From Stygiobacter sp. RIFOXYC2_FULL_38_25 (GTDB lineage: Bacteria > Bacteroidota > Ignavibacteria > Ignavibacteriales > Melioribacteraceae), in NCBI GenBank assembly GCA_001803165.1, contig MHAZ01000006.1:435428-499427 (forward strand): a stretch of 64,000 bases of DNA. Reading direction: 5' to 3'. A program made the translations under genes and the position numbers. Below, piece by piece: positions 39,050 through 48,053 of the stretch. The notes under the pieces were generated by a model. It worked only from the letters and a program-made list of their open reading frames with translations, did no database searches and was not told where the DNA came from. Every line of letters begins with the position of its first letter. Position 1 is the stretch's first letter.

Positions 39050-39826
39050 TTACGCGATGTTTTGTGTTACGCTAAAATATTTTTTGATTGCTTCTTCAAC
39101 TCCACGCAAAGAAAAGAGTTCCGGCACAATATTCACATTGATTCCATAAGCGTTAATTGCTGCTTCCGTTGTTTTTCCTATCGAGCATATAACCGCGCTG
39201 TTAAAGTAACTTTCAACATTTTCAATTTTCAGAAGACTGAGAAAATTACGGAATGAAGATGGACTTGTGAAAACGAATATATCAGGACGCTTATTTTGAA
39301 TCTGCATTAATTCTTCTTCTAATCCGTTCAAATCATTTTCCAAAACTTCATAAGTTGGAACGGAAGTAACTTCAGCACCAAGTTCGGTAAGTCCAATATT
39401 CAAGTCCTTGCGTGATAAAGAACTGCAAGGAATAAAAATTTTCTCACCTATTAAATCTATTTTTGAAAACTCCTTCAACAATCCGGCTGTACTAAACTCG
39501 GTCGGAATTAAACTAACTTCTAACTTATGTTCCTTGCAACGCTCAGCAGTTTCACTTCCTACAACGGCAACTTTAACTCGGCTCAGATCTAGGTTTCTAG
39601 CTTTCTTAATTGTAACAAATGATTCTACTGCATTCGATGATGTAAAAACTATCCAATCATACTTTTCAAACTGTTCAAGACTTTGATTTAGTTCTATCGA
39701 GTTCGAAATGTGCTGAATCTTTATTGTTGGGAAATAAATTAACTGAGCACCTTCATTCATAAGAGAACCGAAGTGTTTTCCAGCTTCAACTTTCCCTTTT
39801 GTTACAAGTATCGTCTTGTTAAACAT
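39050..39826 (-). CDS. hemD: Uroporphyrinogen-III synthase HemD
   Basis: HemD closes hydroxymethylbilane to uroporphyrinogen III. The family is poorly conserved, but the order in the operon, the 258-aa length and the two-domain pattern support the call: ILVTKGKVEAGKHFGSLM and DWIVFTSSNAVESF in the first domain, and DIFVFTSPSSFRNFLSL and VICSIGKTTEAAINAYGI in the second. Its ATG directly follows the hemC stop with no gap, so translation is probably coupled. Confidence 0.92.
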   Translation of the reverse strand: MFNKTILVTKGKVEAGKHFGSLMNEGAQLIYFPTIKIQHISNSIELNQSLEQFEKYDWIVFTSSNAVESFVTIKKARNLDLSRVKVAVVGSETAERCKEHKLEVSLIPTEFSTAGLLKEFSKIDLIGEKIFIPCSSLSRKDLNIGLTELGAEVTSVPTYEVLENDLNGLEEELMQIQNKRPDIFVFTSPSSFRNFLSLLKIENVESYFNSAVICSIGKTTEAAINAYGINVNIVPELFSLRGVEEAIKKYFSVTQNIA

Positions 39827-40774
39827 CTATTTCGCTTTTCTAACGGTTGAATAAACTTCTTTTAGAATTGTTGAGGCGCCGGCTTTTAACAAATCCTTAG
39901 CGAGCTTAATACCAAGTTTTTCCGGATTACTTTTCACACCACGAATTTTCTTTCGGAATGTTATAGAGCCGTCAATCGCGCCAACAATTGCTTCGAGATA
40001 CAATCCGTTTGATTTCATTTCTGCAAAAGCGCCTATTGGAACCTGGCAGCCTCCTTCCAAACTTTTCAGCAAAGAACGTTCCGCTCTAACAGCAACATAT
40101 GTTTCTTCATGATGAATTGAATTTACGCTTTCTTCAGCGAAATTATTGTCTTCACGAATCTCAATTCCCAGCGCACCTTGCCCAACAGCCGGAAGAATAT
40201 CTTCCTTACTTATAATTGAAGAAATGTGACGGTTGAGTTTTAATCTCTCAACACCGGCACGTGCTAAAATTATTGCGTCCCAATTAGATTCTAAAAACCT
40301 TTTTATTCTTGTTGGTACGTTACCACGTAACTCTTCAATTTTAATATCCGGACGGAGGTGCAAAAGCTGCGATCTTCTTCTTAATGAGCCGGTTGCAATA
40401 ACAGCGCCTTCACGCAAATTTTGGATTTTAGTCCCTCTCTTACGTGCAATCAAAACATCTTCTACCGGATGACGCTTGGTTACCGCTGCAAGTTTTAATC
40501 CTTTAGGGATTTCCGTCTGCAAATCTTTCAAGCTATGCACAGCAATGTCAATCGAGCCTTTCAATAATTCATTCTCAAGTTCTTTAGTGAATAAACCTTT
40601 GTCGCCAATTTTAGAAAGCGCTACATCAAGAATCTTATCACCTTTGGTATTGATAATCTTTATTTCCACAGAAAGATTTTTATTTTTTTTCTCAAGTTCA
40701 TTCTTGATAAAGTTAGCTTGCCACAGCGCTAACTCGCTTCCGCGCGATCCGATTATTAATTTATTTTTCTTCAA
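39827..40774 (-). CDS. hemC: Hydroxymethylbilane synthase (porphobilinogen deaminase) HemC
   Basis: HemC polymerises four porphobilinogens. Family marks include IGSRGSELALWQANF, DKGLFTKELENELL, AVHSLKDLQTEIP, TGSLRRRSQLLHLRPD and the cofactor-binding cysteine in SLEGGCQVPIGAFAE. At 315 aa it is normal length. The start is a TTG with AGAGGA upstream, and the gene overlaps the 3' end of hemA by 14 nt, so it relies on ribosomes from hemA. Confidence 0.96.
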   Translation of the reverse strand: MKKNKLIIGSRGSELALWQANFIKNELEKKNKNLSVEIKIINTKGDKILDVALSKIGDKGLFTKELENELLKGSIDIAVHSLKDLQTEIPKGLKLAAVTKRHPVEDVLIARKRGTKIQNLREGAVIATGSLRRRSQLLHLRPDIKIEELRGNVPTRIKRFLESNWDAIILARAGVERLKLNRHISSIISKEDILPAVGQGALGIEIREDNNFAEESVNSIHHEETYVAVRAERSLLKSLEGGCQVPIGAFAEMKSNGLYLEAIVGAIDGSITFRKKIRGVKSNPEKLGIKLAKDLLKAGASTILKEVYSTVRKAK

Positions 40775-42074
40775 CTTTTTCCTCTATGTTTTTCTTTTCT
40801 TCGTGCGGTGGTCTATCGTTAAGATTAAAAAGTTCTTTAAGGATAACCGTATTATCTGTAACCTCTTTTATATTAGAGCCGGTTTCGGCATACTCACGTA
40901 ATTTCACCGTTGGATTATGCAGCAGCCGTCCAATCATTCTGCGTGTCATATCTTCAACTTTTGCAAAGTCATCATCGTTAAGTTTATGCTTGATTTTTTC
41001 CAACTCATCGTTCCGTATTTCTTCGAAGAAAGAGCGCATTGTCTTGATAGTTGGAACAACGTCGAGCGAATTATACCAGCCGAAAAAGCCAACCAACTCT
41101 TCAATTATAATTTTGTTTACCATCGGAAGCTGGTCTTTGCGCTTCTGCAAATTCTGATCAACAATAACTTTCAGCGAATCCATATCATGGTAAAATACGT
41201 TATCAATCTTTTTCACTTCGGGATCTATATCTCGCGGTACGGCAATATCCATCATTACTATTGGCGAACCTTTCCGTTTCTTCATTACAGTCTGAACATC
41301 TTTAAGTGTGATGATAAAATCATCTGAGCTAGTTGCACTGATAATAATATCAAAATTATGTAACTGTTCATTCAAAAATTGAAATGGAATAATTTCACCA
41401 TGAACTTTTTCCGAAAGTTTCTCTGCTCGCTCTATTGTTCTATTTGAAATTGCGATTTTGCCAACACCTTTATCGCGTAAATGAACGGCTGCCAGTTCGC
41501 CGGTTTCTCCGGCGCCAATCACCAATGCCGATTTTTTTTCTAAGTTGGCAAAAATCTTTTCTACAACTTGAACAGCGGCATAGCTAACTGTAACAGCGCC
41601 TTCCCCGATTGTTGTTTCTTTTATTGCCCGCTTGCCAACTTTGGTTGCCGTATCAAATATTCTTCGTAAAACCGAACCGGAAAACTCCAGATCTTCACTA
41701 ATTTCAAATGATTCTTTTACTTGTCCAAGAATTTGGCTGTCGCCAATAATCATAGAATCAATTCCAGCCGCTACAGAGAAAATGTGTTTAACGGCTCCGC
41801 AAGAAAAATATCTAGAGAAGTGTTCCGGTTTAATACCAAGTTTTGGTTTGAAATCAATCAGTGTTTGAATTAAAGGTTGCGAATCTAAACTTTGAAATAG
41901 AGGAAAGCCAAAGATCTCAGTTCGGTTACAAGTAGATATAACAACACCATCTGAAAGCAGCGATTTTCTCAGTTGAGGAATAAATTCAACAATCTCGTTA
42001 CGAGTAAGGTGAACAGCTTCGCGGAGTTCAAGCGGCGAAGTTTTATGGTTAATCGAAATGCCTATCAAATTCAT
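40761..42074 (-). CDS. hemA: Glutamyl-tRNA reductase HemA
   Basis: HemA reduces glutamyl-tRNA to glutamate 1-semialdehyde, the committed and usually regulated step of the C5 route. Conserved blocks: GISINHKTSPLELREAV, STCNRTEIF with the catalytic Cys, HIFSVAAGIDSMIIGDSQILGQVK, VIGAGETGELAAVHL (NADPH binding) and MMDIAVPRDIDPEV. The 437-aa length fits, with a short charged tail (HEEKKNIEEKVEEK) that overlaps hemC. It lies 10 nt after the CcsA/HemX-like gene, an order known in other bacteria where HemX affects HemA levels. Confidence 0.97.
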   Translation of the reverse strand: MNLIGISINHKTSPLELREAVHLTRNEIVEFIPQLRKSLLSDGVVISTCNRTEIFGFPLFQSLDSQPLIQTLIDFKPKLGIKPEHFSRYFSCGAVKHIFSVAAGIDSMIIGDSQILGQVKESFEISEDLEFSGSVLRRIFDTATKVGKRAIKETTIGEGAVTVSYAAVQVVEKIFANLEKKSALVIGAGETGELAAVHLRDKGVGKIAISNRTIERAEKLSEKVHGEIIPFQFLNEQLHNFDIIISATSSDDFIITLKDVQTVMKKRKGSPIVMMDIAVPRDIDPEVKKIDNVFYHDMDSLKVIVDQNLQKRKDQLPMVNKIIIEELVGFFGWYNSLDVVPTIKTMRSFFEEIRNDELEKIKHKLNDDDFAKVEDMTRRMIGRLLHNPTVKLREYAETGSNIKEVTDNTVILKELFNLNDRPPHEEKKNIEEKVEEK

Positions 42075-42084
42075 TTTACTTCTT

Positions 42085-42909
42085 TCAATAGAACGAATGA
42101 AACGTCTTAGCCAGCGAATTCGTGATGATCAAAGACATAATTGCAAATAAAAATCCAATTAGAGAAAACAAGATTACTTTCTTACCGTATAGGTTTCCGA
42201 AAAGCTTCATAGCAATTCCAACACCATAAGCTATCCATACTAAAAATGTTCCGACAAGTTTTGGATCTGAATAACTAAATTTTGGGAAAGCAGCAGGCAG
42301 CCAAATAATTCCTATTACAATGGCAAACGTTAAAAGCACAAAACCAATCACCATAGAATAGAAACTAAGCTTTTCAAGAATTTCCAAACTTGGAAGCCTA
42401 TCGAACACCAAACCAAACTTATTGGATTTAATGTTCTTGTATAAGATCATGAAAAGTAATCCATATACGGCGGAAATTGTAATCCCGGAATAGCCGAGCA
42501 TTGCATTAATTACATGCAGACCGAGAAGGCGGTTCCTCAGAACTTCCGGAACAATATAAGTGTGTTCGATATTGATGGAAGAAAAAAATTGAAACACGAG
42601 TGAGAATAAAATTATAAACGCACCGGTTCCTCGTATGTCCGTTAACAATTCCAGCACGAAATAAGAAAAAATTATCGCGCAGGCAATAATCGAAAATATT
42701 TCAAACTTGTTTGTAATCGGCGGATGATCGTATTCTATCATTCTTGCTACAAGGTAGAAAGCGTGGAAAAAGAGTGTTATAAAAAGAATAACACGTTTCG
42801 AGTTGTTTGCGGATTTCTTCTCATTGAAAAAATCGTATAAGTAAATACCGAACGCCGCCATATAGAAAAACGGAAGCAGTGTGTTCAGTACTTTTATTGA
42901 TTCAAGCAT
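42085..42909 (-). CDS. CcsA/HemX-like membrane protein heading the haem operon
   Basis: A 274-aa integral membrane protein with about eight hydrophobic helices, of the CcmC/CcsA/HemX type. Recognisable parts are HAFYLVARMIEYDHPPITNKFE near residue 50-70 and LGLHVINAMLGYSGITISAVYGL with conserved His. In true CcsA haem-handling proteins the loop before the last helices has a WGxxWxWD tryptophan motif; here that stretch reads IIWLPAAFPKFSYSDPKLVG, keeping only the DPK end. Its position before hemA fits HemX, which in Bacillus lowers HemA abundance. It may therefore regulate HemA or move haem across the membrane; the missing motif makes cytochrome c assembly less likely. Confidence 0.75.
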   Translation of the reverse strand: MLESIKVLNTLLPFFYMAAFGIYLYDFFNEKKSANNSKRVILFITLFFHAFYLVARMIEYDHPPITNKFEIFSIIACAIIFSYFVLELLTDIRGTGAFIILFSLVFQFFSSINIEHTYIVPEVLRNRLLGLHVINAMLGYSGITISAVYGLLFMILYKNIKSNKFGLVFDRLPSLEILEKLSFYSMVIGFVLLTFAIVIGIIWLPAAFPKFSYSDPKLVGTFLVWIAYGVGIAMKLFGNLYGKKVILFSLIGFLFAIMSLIITNSLAKTFHSFY

Positions 42910-42935
42910 CTTAACTATCTCAATTTATCAAGCAT

Positions 42936-42955
42936 TCCGCACACCAGCTTGCGGA
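42936..42955. promoter_or_regulatory. Hairpin in the leader of the haem operon
   Basis: TCCGCA and TGCGGA pair around an 8-nt loop 27-46 nt upstream of the first gene of the haem operon. On the plus strand it is followed by a T run, but no plus-strand gene ends there. On the transcribed strand it would form a stem in the 5' leader and could affect expression. It is a visual call. Confidence 0.35.
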
Positions 42956-43065
42956 TTTTTGTGTGGCAAAATTATAAATATCTTACTCGAAATCCTCATT
43001 CAGTTACTATTTATTGCCCAAAAATCATTAAGAATTTGTGATTAACTCTAATATTTTAAGCGTGC

Positions 43066-45645
43066 TCACTTAACTATTAACCTTGTTTTATGGAGATTTT
43101 TGGAATCCGAAGAAGTACCAACCATTAATTTGTAACTGTCCTTCTCAACGCTGAACCCTTTTCCATCAATCCAGCGGGATAAGGTCTCCGGAGTAATGGT
43201 GAATTCTACCTTTTTCGTTTCGCCTGGAAGTAAAGCAATTCTCTTAAATCCTTTCAATGTTCTGTTGGCGCGAACATCTTTTTCGCCTTTAACATACAAC
43301 TGAACAACCTCTTCTCCTCTAACTTTGCCGGCATTGGTAACTTCAACTGAAAGAACTGTTGAATCGCAATCGCTGATTTGCTTGCGAGCTATATTCAAAT
43401 TCTTGTAAGTAAAGTTTGTGTAGCTCAATCCAAAACCGAAAGGATAAAGCGGCTCGCCTTTGAAATATCTATAAGTTCTTCCGTTCATATCATAATTGCC
43501 GAATGGAGGCAACTGATTAACCGATTTATAAAACGTAACCGGCAACTTTCCGCCAGGATTGTAATCTCCGAAAATTACATCCGCAATAGCAGAACCCGCA
43601 GCTTGCCCGGGATACCATGCTTCAATAATTGCCGGAATATTTTTGCTTTCCCAACTAATTGAAACTGCGCTGCCATTGAGCAATACCAGTACAACCGGTT
43701 TGTTGAGAGCATGGATTTTTTTAATCAAGTTAGATTGTGTTTCCGGCAAATCAAGAGTTAGCCTATCGCCTCCTTTGAAACCTTTCACTTCAACTTTCAT
43801 TTCTTCTCCCTCAAGACGAGGTGAAAGTCCCATGAACATAATTACAGCGTTAGATTTTTTTGCAGCTTCGATAGCGGAAAGTTCTAAGTTTTCTTCCGGC
43901 TTAGACCACAGAAATTGCATGAACGAGTAGCGCATTCTTTTCTGGAATTCGATTTTTATCTTGTATGTATTTCCAGCCGAGAGATTAACAAACTTATAGG
44001 TTTTGGAAGGTTCATGTTCACCGGAGTAACTAACAAAAAGAGAATCGTTGATAAAAATCTTGAAGGCATTGAACCCGTAACCACCGAGCGCAAACTTGCC
44101 GGTTTTTGGTGGCTTCAAATAGCCTGTCCATCTAATTCCAAAATTATCCGTATCAAAACTTTGATGAGGCGCGTCATCCCACCATGCAAAGTCAATCGTC
44201 TTATCAATTCTAGAAAATGTCGGAGTTCCGTTCATTTCCCGGTTGTTGAAGTATTCTCCATGCAATCCTTTTTCCGCACCGGATTCATCTGTAAAAAGGA
44301 ATTCTTCTCCTATAACTTCAAATGATGGAAGATTCTCTGCGAGTTCACAGCCCCTTGCATAAAGTACTTCTGTGTTTGGAAGTTTCTCTTTTATTCCTTG
44401 CAGCGGAGTTACCGGTGAAGACGGAAAGCCATTGTAATTTCCTAGCAGTACTTCAACATCATTGGCGTTTGGACCAATGACAGCAATGGTTTTCAAGTCT
44501 TTCTTCAGCGGTAGCAAATTCTTGGCATTCTTCAGAAGAACAATAGATTTTCTCGCTGCTTCCAGAGCAATTTGTTTATTCTCTTTTGTATCAACATCTC
44601 TTAGTTTTGAATAAGGAACATCTTCAGGCGGATCGAACATTCCAAGTTTGAAACGAGCAGTAAATAATCTTTTTACAGCTACATCAATTTCTTCTTCCTT
44701 TATCAATCCTTGTTTAATTGCAGAAAAAAGTGAAGGATAGGAACTTCCACATTCCAAATCAGTTCCGGCTTTGACGGAAATAGCTGATGCTTCTTCGCTT
44801 GTTTTAACAATTTTATGATATTCGTAAATATCCGATACAGCCCAGCAATCGGAAACGATGTAACCCTTAAATCCCCATTCATCACGCAAGATTTGTTTTA
44901 GCAGCGGATCGCTTCCGCAGCAAGCATCCCCGCGGAATCTGTTATATGCACACATTACAGAATAAGCTTTACCATCTACAATACATTTTTTAAAATGTGG
45001 CAAATAGCTTTCACGCAAATCATAATCGCTAATGAACGCGTTGAAAGTGTGGCGTTCAGGTTCAGGTCCACTGTGCACTGCAAAATGTTTTGGGGTTGCA
45101 ATAGTTTTGAGATACTTCTCATCATTTCCTTGCAAACCAATTACAAACTGTTTACCCATTTCGCCGGTTAAGTAAGTGTCCTCTCCGTATGTTTCCATTC
45201 CCCTTCCCCATCTCGGATCCCGAAACAAATTTATGTTTGGCGACCATAGAGTGATTCCTTGATAAATTCCTCGTTTGTTTTTTGCAGCAGCTAAACTGTA
45301 CTTAGCGCGAGCTTCATCGGAAATTACTGCAGCAACTTTCAACATAAAGTCCGTATCCCACATTGCGGCTAATCCTATAGCTTGCGGAAAAACTGTTGCA
45401 ATGCCGTTGCGTGCTATGCCGTGCAAACCCTCATTCCACCAATTATAAGCTGGAATATCAAGCCGCGTAATTGCCGGTGAGTTATAAACCATCTGAGTTA
45501 TCTTCTCCTCAAGCGTTAAGCGGGAAACTAAATCATCAACTCTTTGTTCGATTGGAAATTTTGGATCGTTGAATGGAAATTTCTGCTGAGAAAATGTTAG
45601 CAACTGAATGCTAAATAAAAAAACGAATAACAATTTCTTTTTCAT
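43066..45645 (-). CDS. GH3 beta-glucosidase with PA14 domain
   Basis: This exported glycosidase (859 aa, signal ending TFSQQ near residue 20) has the GH3 N-terminal TIM barrel (ITQMVYNSPAITRLDIPAYNW, WSPNINLFRDPRWGRG, nucleophile Asp in GYIVSDCWAVSD). The GH3 C-terminal domain is split by a PA14 insert (GLHGEYFNNREMNG to FMQFLW, about residues 455-590) and continues with EAWYPGQAAGSAIADVIFG and NPGGKLPVTFYKS. An Fn3-like end (GEEVVQLYVKGE) closes it. The PA14 insert occurs in the beta-glucosidases of Bacteroidota that act on oligosaccharides, including sophoro-oligosaccharide enzymes. It is outside the LacI operon but could finish the breakdown of the same glucan. Xylosidase or other activity cannot be excluded. 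Confidence 0.92.
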   Translation of the reverse strand: MKKKLLFVFLFSIQLLTFSQQKFPFNDPKFPIEQRVDDLVSRLTLEEKITQMVYNSPAITRLDIPAYNWWNEGLHGIARNGIATVFPQAIGLAAMWDTDFMLKVAAVISDEARAKYSLAAAKNKRGIYQGITLWSPNINLFRDPRWGRGMETYGEDTYLTGEMGKQFVIGLQGNDEKYLKTIATPKHFAVHSGPEPERHTFNAFISDYDLRESYLPHFKKCIVDGKAYSVMCAYNRFRGDACCGSDPLLKQILRDEWGFKGYIVSDCWAVSDIYEYHKIVKTSEEASAISVKAGTDLECGSSYPSLFSAIKQGLIKEEEIDVAVKRLFTARFKLGMFDPPEDVPYSKLRDVDTKENKQIALEAARKSIVLLKNAKNLLPLKKDLKTIAVIGPNANDVEVLLGNYNGFPSSPVTPLQGIKEKLPNTEVLYARGCELAENLPSFEVIGEEFLFTDESGAEKGLHGEYFNNREMNGTPTFSRIDKTIDFAWWDDAPHQSFDTDNFGIRWTGYLKPPKTGKFALGGYGFNAFKIFINDSLFVSYSGEHEPSKTYKFVNLSAGNTYKIKIEFQKRMRYSFMQFLWSKPEENLELSAIEAAKKSNAVIMFMGLSPRLEGEEMKVEVKGFKGGDRLTLDLPETQSNLIKKIHALNKPVVLVLLNGSAVSISWESKNIPAIIEAWYPGQAAGSAIADVIFGDYNPGGKLPVTFYKSVNQLPPFGNYDMNGRTYRYFKGEPLYPFGFGLSYTNFTYKNLNIARKQISDCDSTVLSVEVTNAGKVRGEEVVQLYVKGEKDVRANRTLKGFKRIALLPGETKKVEFTITPETLSRWIDGKGFSVEKDSYKLMVGTSSDSKNLHKTRLIVK

Positions 45646-45785
45646 TCTTATTCCAGCTAATAATTGGATTTTTTGTTAACTAAAAATAGCGAAGAGAAGT
45701 TATTTATCAGAAGAAAATTCCGGCTAACCCTTCTAAATCTTTTCAAAAATTAATTAGATTGAAATAGAATTTTTTGAGAATTAGC

Positions 45786-47351
45786 ATGAAGCATTCATAT
45801 TCACTTCTGTTTACTGTTTTATGGTTGGCAATAATTTCGAGCGCAAGAGAAAACAATATTGTCTTAGCCCAGCAGACTAAGCTACCGGGCAATTACATTC
45901 AGATTAACGCTATAGATTCCAAAGATGAGATTCTTAAAAAAGCAGCTAATGTTACTCCCTCAAAAATTCAGTATGAGTGGCAAAAGCTTGAGTTTACTGC
46001 CTTTATTCACTTCGGCATTAATACATTTTACGATGCCGAATGGGGACGCAAAGACTACGATATCTCGAAATTTAATCCGACTGATCTAGATGTGAATCAA
46101 TGGACTTCAACACTCAAGACTGCCGGTGTAAAATTGGTTTTGCTAACTACTAAACATCACGATGGTTTTTGTCTCTGGCAAACAAAGTTAACTGATTACA
46201 GTATTGCCAACACTCCGTTTCAAAAAGGTAAAGGCGATGTAGTTCGTGATCTATCAATCGCTTGCAAAAGAGCCGGACTAAAATTTGGAGTTTACCTTTC
46301 ACCTTGGGATATGCATGAACCAACTTACGGCACGGACGAATACAATAAATATTTTGTAAAACAACTTACCGAGTTACTAACAAACTATGGTGAGATTGCA
46401 GAAGTTTGGTTTGACGGCGCTTGCGGCGAGGGGACAAACGGAAAGAAGCAAGTTTACGATTGGCAATCTTATTACAAAACTATACGGAAGCTTCAGCCAA
46501 ATGCTGTAATTGCAATTATGGGTCCGGATGTTCGCTGGGTTGGAACGGAATCCGGTTACGGTCGGAAAACCGAATGGAGTGTTCTGCCAGGCTCCAGTTC
46601 AAGCCAAAGTGAAATTGCTGATAACTCACAACAACAAAAATTGGATGCTGCGTTTGTTCCGCGTGATTTGATGAATGAAGATTTGGGAAGCCGTGAGAAA
46701 ATTTACGCAGCTGCTTCACTTATTTGGTATCCGGCTGAAATTGATGTTTCAATTAGAAATGGTTGGTTCTACCACGCGCATGATGATGAGTCCGTGAAAT
46801 CGCCGGAAAAACTTGTTGATATTTATTACAACTCGGTTGGACTTAACGGGGTTTTGTTATTGAACATTCCGCCGGATAAGCGAGGCTTAATACACGAGAA
46901 TGATGTTAAAGCACTGCGTGGAATGAAAAAAATTCTCGATGAAACCTTCAGTACAAATTTTGCCCGGAATGCTTCTGCAAAAGCATCAAGCACTAAAATG
47001 GGGTTACTCGCAAAAAATATTCTTGATGATAATTTAGAAACCTATTGGTCTGCAGAGGAAAACGTTTCGCAAGCATCTATTGAATTAACATTCGAAAAGG
47101 AACAAAGATTTAACACCGCCATGCTGCAAGAAAATATTCCAATTGGTCAACGGATAGAAAAATTTCATCTGGAATATTGGGATGGTTTAAGTTGGAAAAC
47201 ATTTGCTGAAGGGACAACTGTAGGATATAAACGCTTACTCAGATTTTCAGCAATTACTGCAGATAGAATTAGAATAGTAATTGATGAAAGCCGGCTTAAT
47301 CCAACTTTGGCTTCGTTCGGTTTATACTTAGCGCCGGAAACAAAAGAATGA
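45786..47351 (+). CDS. Alpha-L-fucosidase (GH29) with C-terminal F5/8C-type domain
   Basis: A secreted 521-aa enzyme (signal up to about VLAQQ). GH29 blocks are clear: WQKLEFTAFIHFGINTFYDAEWG, LVLLTTKHHDGFCLWQT, FGVYLSPWDMHEPTYG and the nucleophile Asp in EVWFDGACG near residue 210. LLLNIPPDKRGLIHENDV ends the barrel, and about 130 residues of a discoidin-like beta-sandwich follow (NLETYWSAEENVSQASIELTF). I used the ATG at 45786 rather than an upstream TTG. It removes alpha-L-fucose from glycans. It converges with a class II aldolase gene (2-nt gap), which may act on the fucose released. Confidence 0.92.
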   Translation: MKHSYSLLFTVLWLAIISSARENNIVLAQQTKLPGNYIQINAIDSKDEILKKAANVTPSKIQYEWQKLEFTAFIHFGINTFYDAEWGRKDYDISKFNPTDLDVNQWTSTLKTAGVKLVLLTTKHHDGFCLWQTKLTDYSIANTPFQKGKGDVVRDLSIACKRAGLKFGVYLSPWDMHEPTYGTDEYNKYFVKQLTELLTNYGEIAEVWFDGACGEGTNGKKQVYDWQSYYKTIRKLQPNAVIAIMGPDVRWVGTESGYGRKTEWSVLPGSSSSQSEIADNSQQQKLDAAFVPRDLMNEDLGSREKIYAAASLIWYPAEIDVSIRNGWFYHAHDDESVKSPEKLVDIYYNSVGLNGVLLLNIPPDKRGLIHENDVKALRGMKKILDETFSTNFARNASAKASSTKMGLLAKNILDDNLETYWSAEENVSQASIELTFEKEQRFNTAMLQENIPIGQRIEKFHLEYWDGLSWKTFAEGTTVGYKRLLRFSAITADRIRIVIDESRLNPTLASFGLYLAPETKE

Positions 47352-47353
47352 AA

Positions 47354-48043
47354 TTATTTCTTTTTCGATTTTTTTGCGGAAGGTAAACCAACGTTTTTTC
47401 GAACGCCAAACTTCTCCCGGAATTCAATAAGCTTACCGGTCTGTTTTTTATTTAACGTATTTACATTTCCAAGTTGCGCCGCAATAAACTGAATTTTTGC
47501 TGCGTGCTCAACTGTTTCCATTTTATGATAAGCATCTATAACAGTTTTGCCAAGCGTTACAACACCATGATTAGCCAGCAAGAAAGCATCATAATCCAAA
47601 ACATATTTAGAAATCATTCCATACAATTCATCTGTTCCCGTTGTACCATATTCAACAAGAGGAATAGAGCCAAGAACAATTATTACTTCCGGTAAAACCA
47701 TTTTGTCTAACGGAATTCCCGCTACAGCAAATCCGGTTGCGTAAGGGGGATGAGTATGACAAACGCTCATCACATCCGGTCTGGATTTATAGATTTGCAA
47801 ATGCATATTTGCTTCCGAAGATTGCTTTCTTTTTCCCTCAACCAAATTTCCATCGAGATCGAGAACAATAAGATCATCCGGCTCCATAAATCCTTTACTA
47901 ATTCCGGTAGGAGTAATTAGGATTTTATTCTTTTCAATACGCACACTAACATTCCCGTCATTAGAAGCAACAAACCCTCTGTTGTAAATTCTTTTTCCAA
48001 CCTCTACAATCTCGGCTTTCAGCTTATGGGTTACTTTTGTCAC
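47354..48043 (-). CDS. Class II aldolase/adducin family protein, L-fuculose-phosphate aldolase-like
   Basis: A cytoplasmic zinc aldolase of 229 aa. The class II fold is shown by GNVSVRIEKNKILITPTGIS (phosphate binding), SSEANMHLQIYKSRPDV (catalytic Glu), VCHTHPPYATGFA (two zinc-binding His) and LLANHGVVTLGKT (third His). It is similar in length to FucA and could split L-fuculose 1-phosphate to dihydroxyacetone phosphate and lactaldehyde; related members act on other sugar phosphates. The start codon is GTG. No fucose isomerase or kinase is in the window, so the fucose link rests on the neighbouring fucosidase, which is convergent and not in the same operon. Confidence 0.87.
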   Translation of the reverse strand: MTKVTHKLKAEIVEVGKRIYNRGFVASNDGNVSVRIEKNKILITPTGISKGFMEPDDLIVLDLDGNLVEGKRKQSSEANMHLQIYKSRPDVMSVCHTHPPYATGFAVAGIPLDKMVLPEVIIVLGSIPLVEYGTTGTDELYGMISKYVLDYDAFLLANHGVVTLGKTVIDAYHKMETVEHAAKIQFIAAQLGNVNTLNKKQTGKLIEFREKFGVRKNVGLPSAKKSKKK

Positions 48044-48053
48044 AGAAACACTA

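Noticed and set aside
42936-42955. A rho-independent terminator before the haem operon
   Set aside because: The T run is on the plus strand, where no gene ends; on the transcribed strand no U tract follows, so it was kept only as a leader hairpin.
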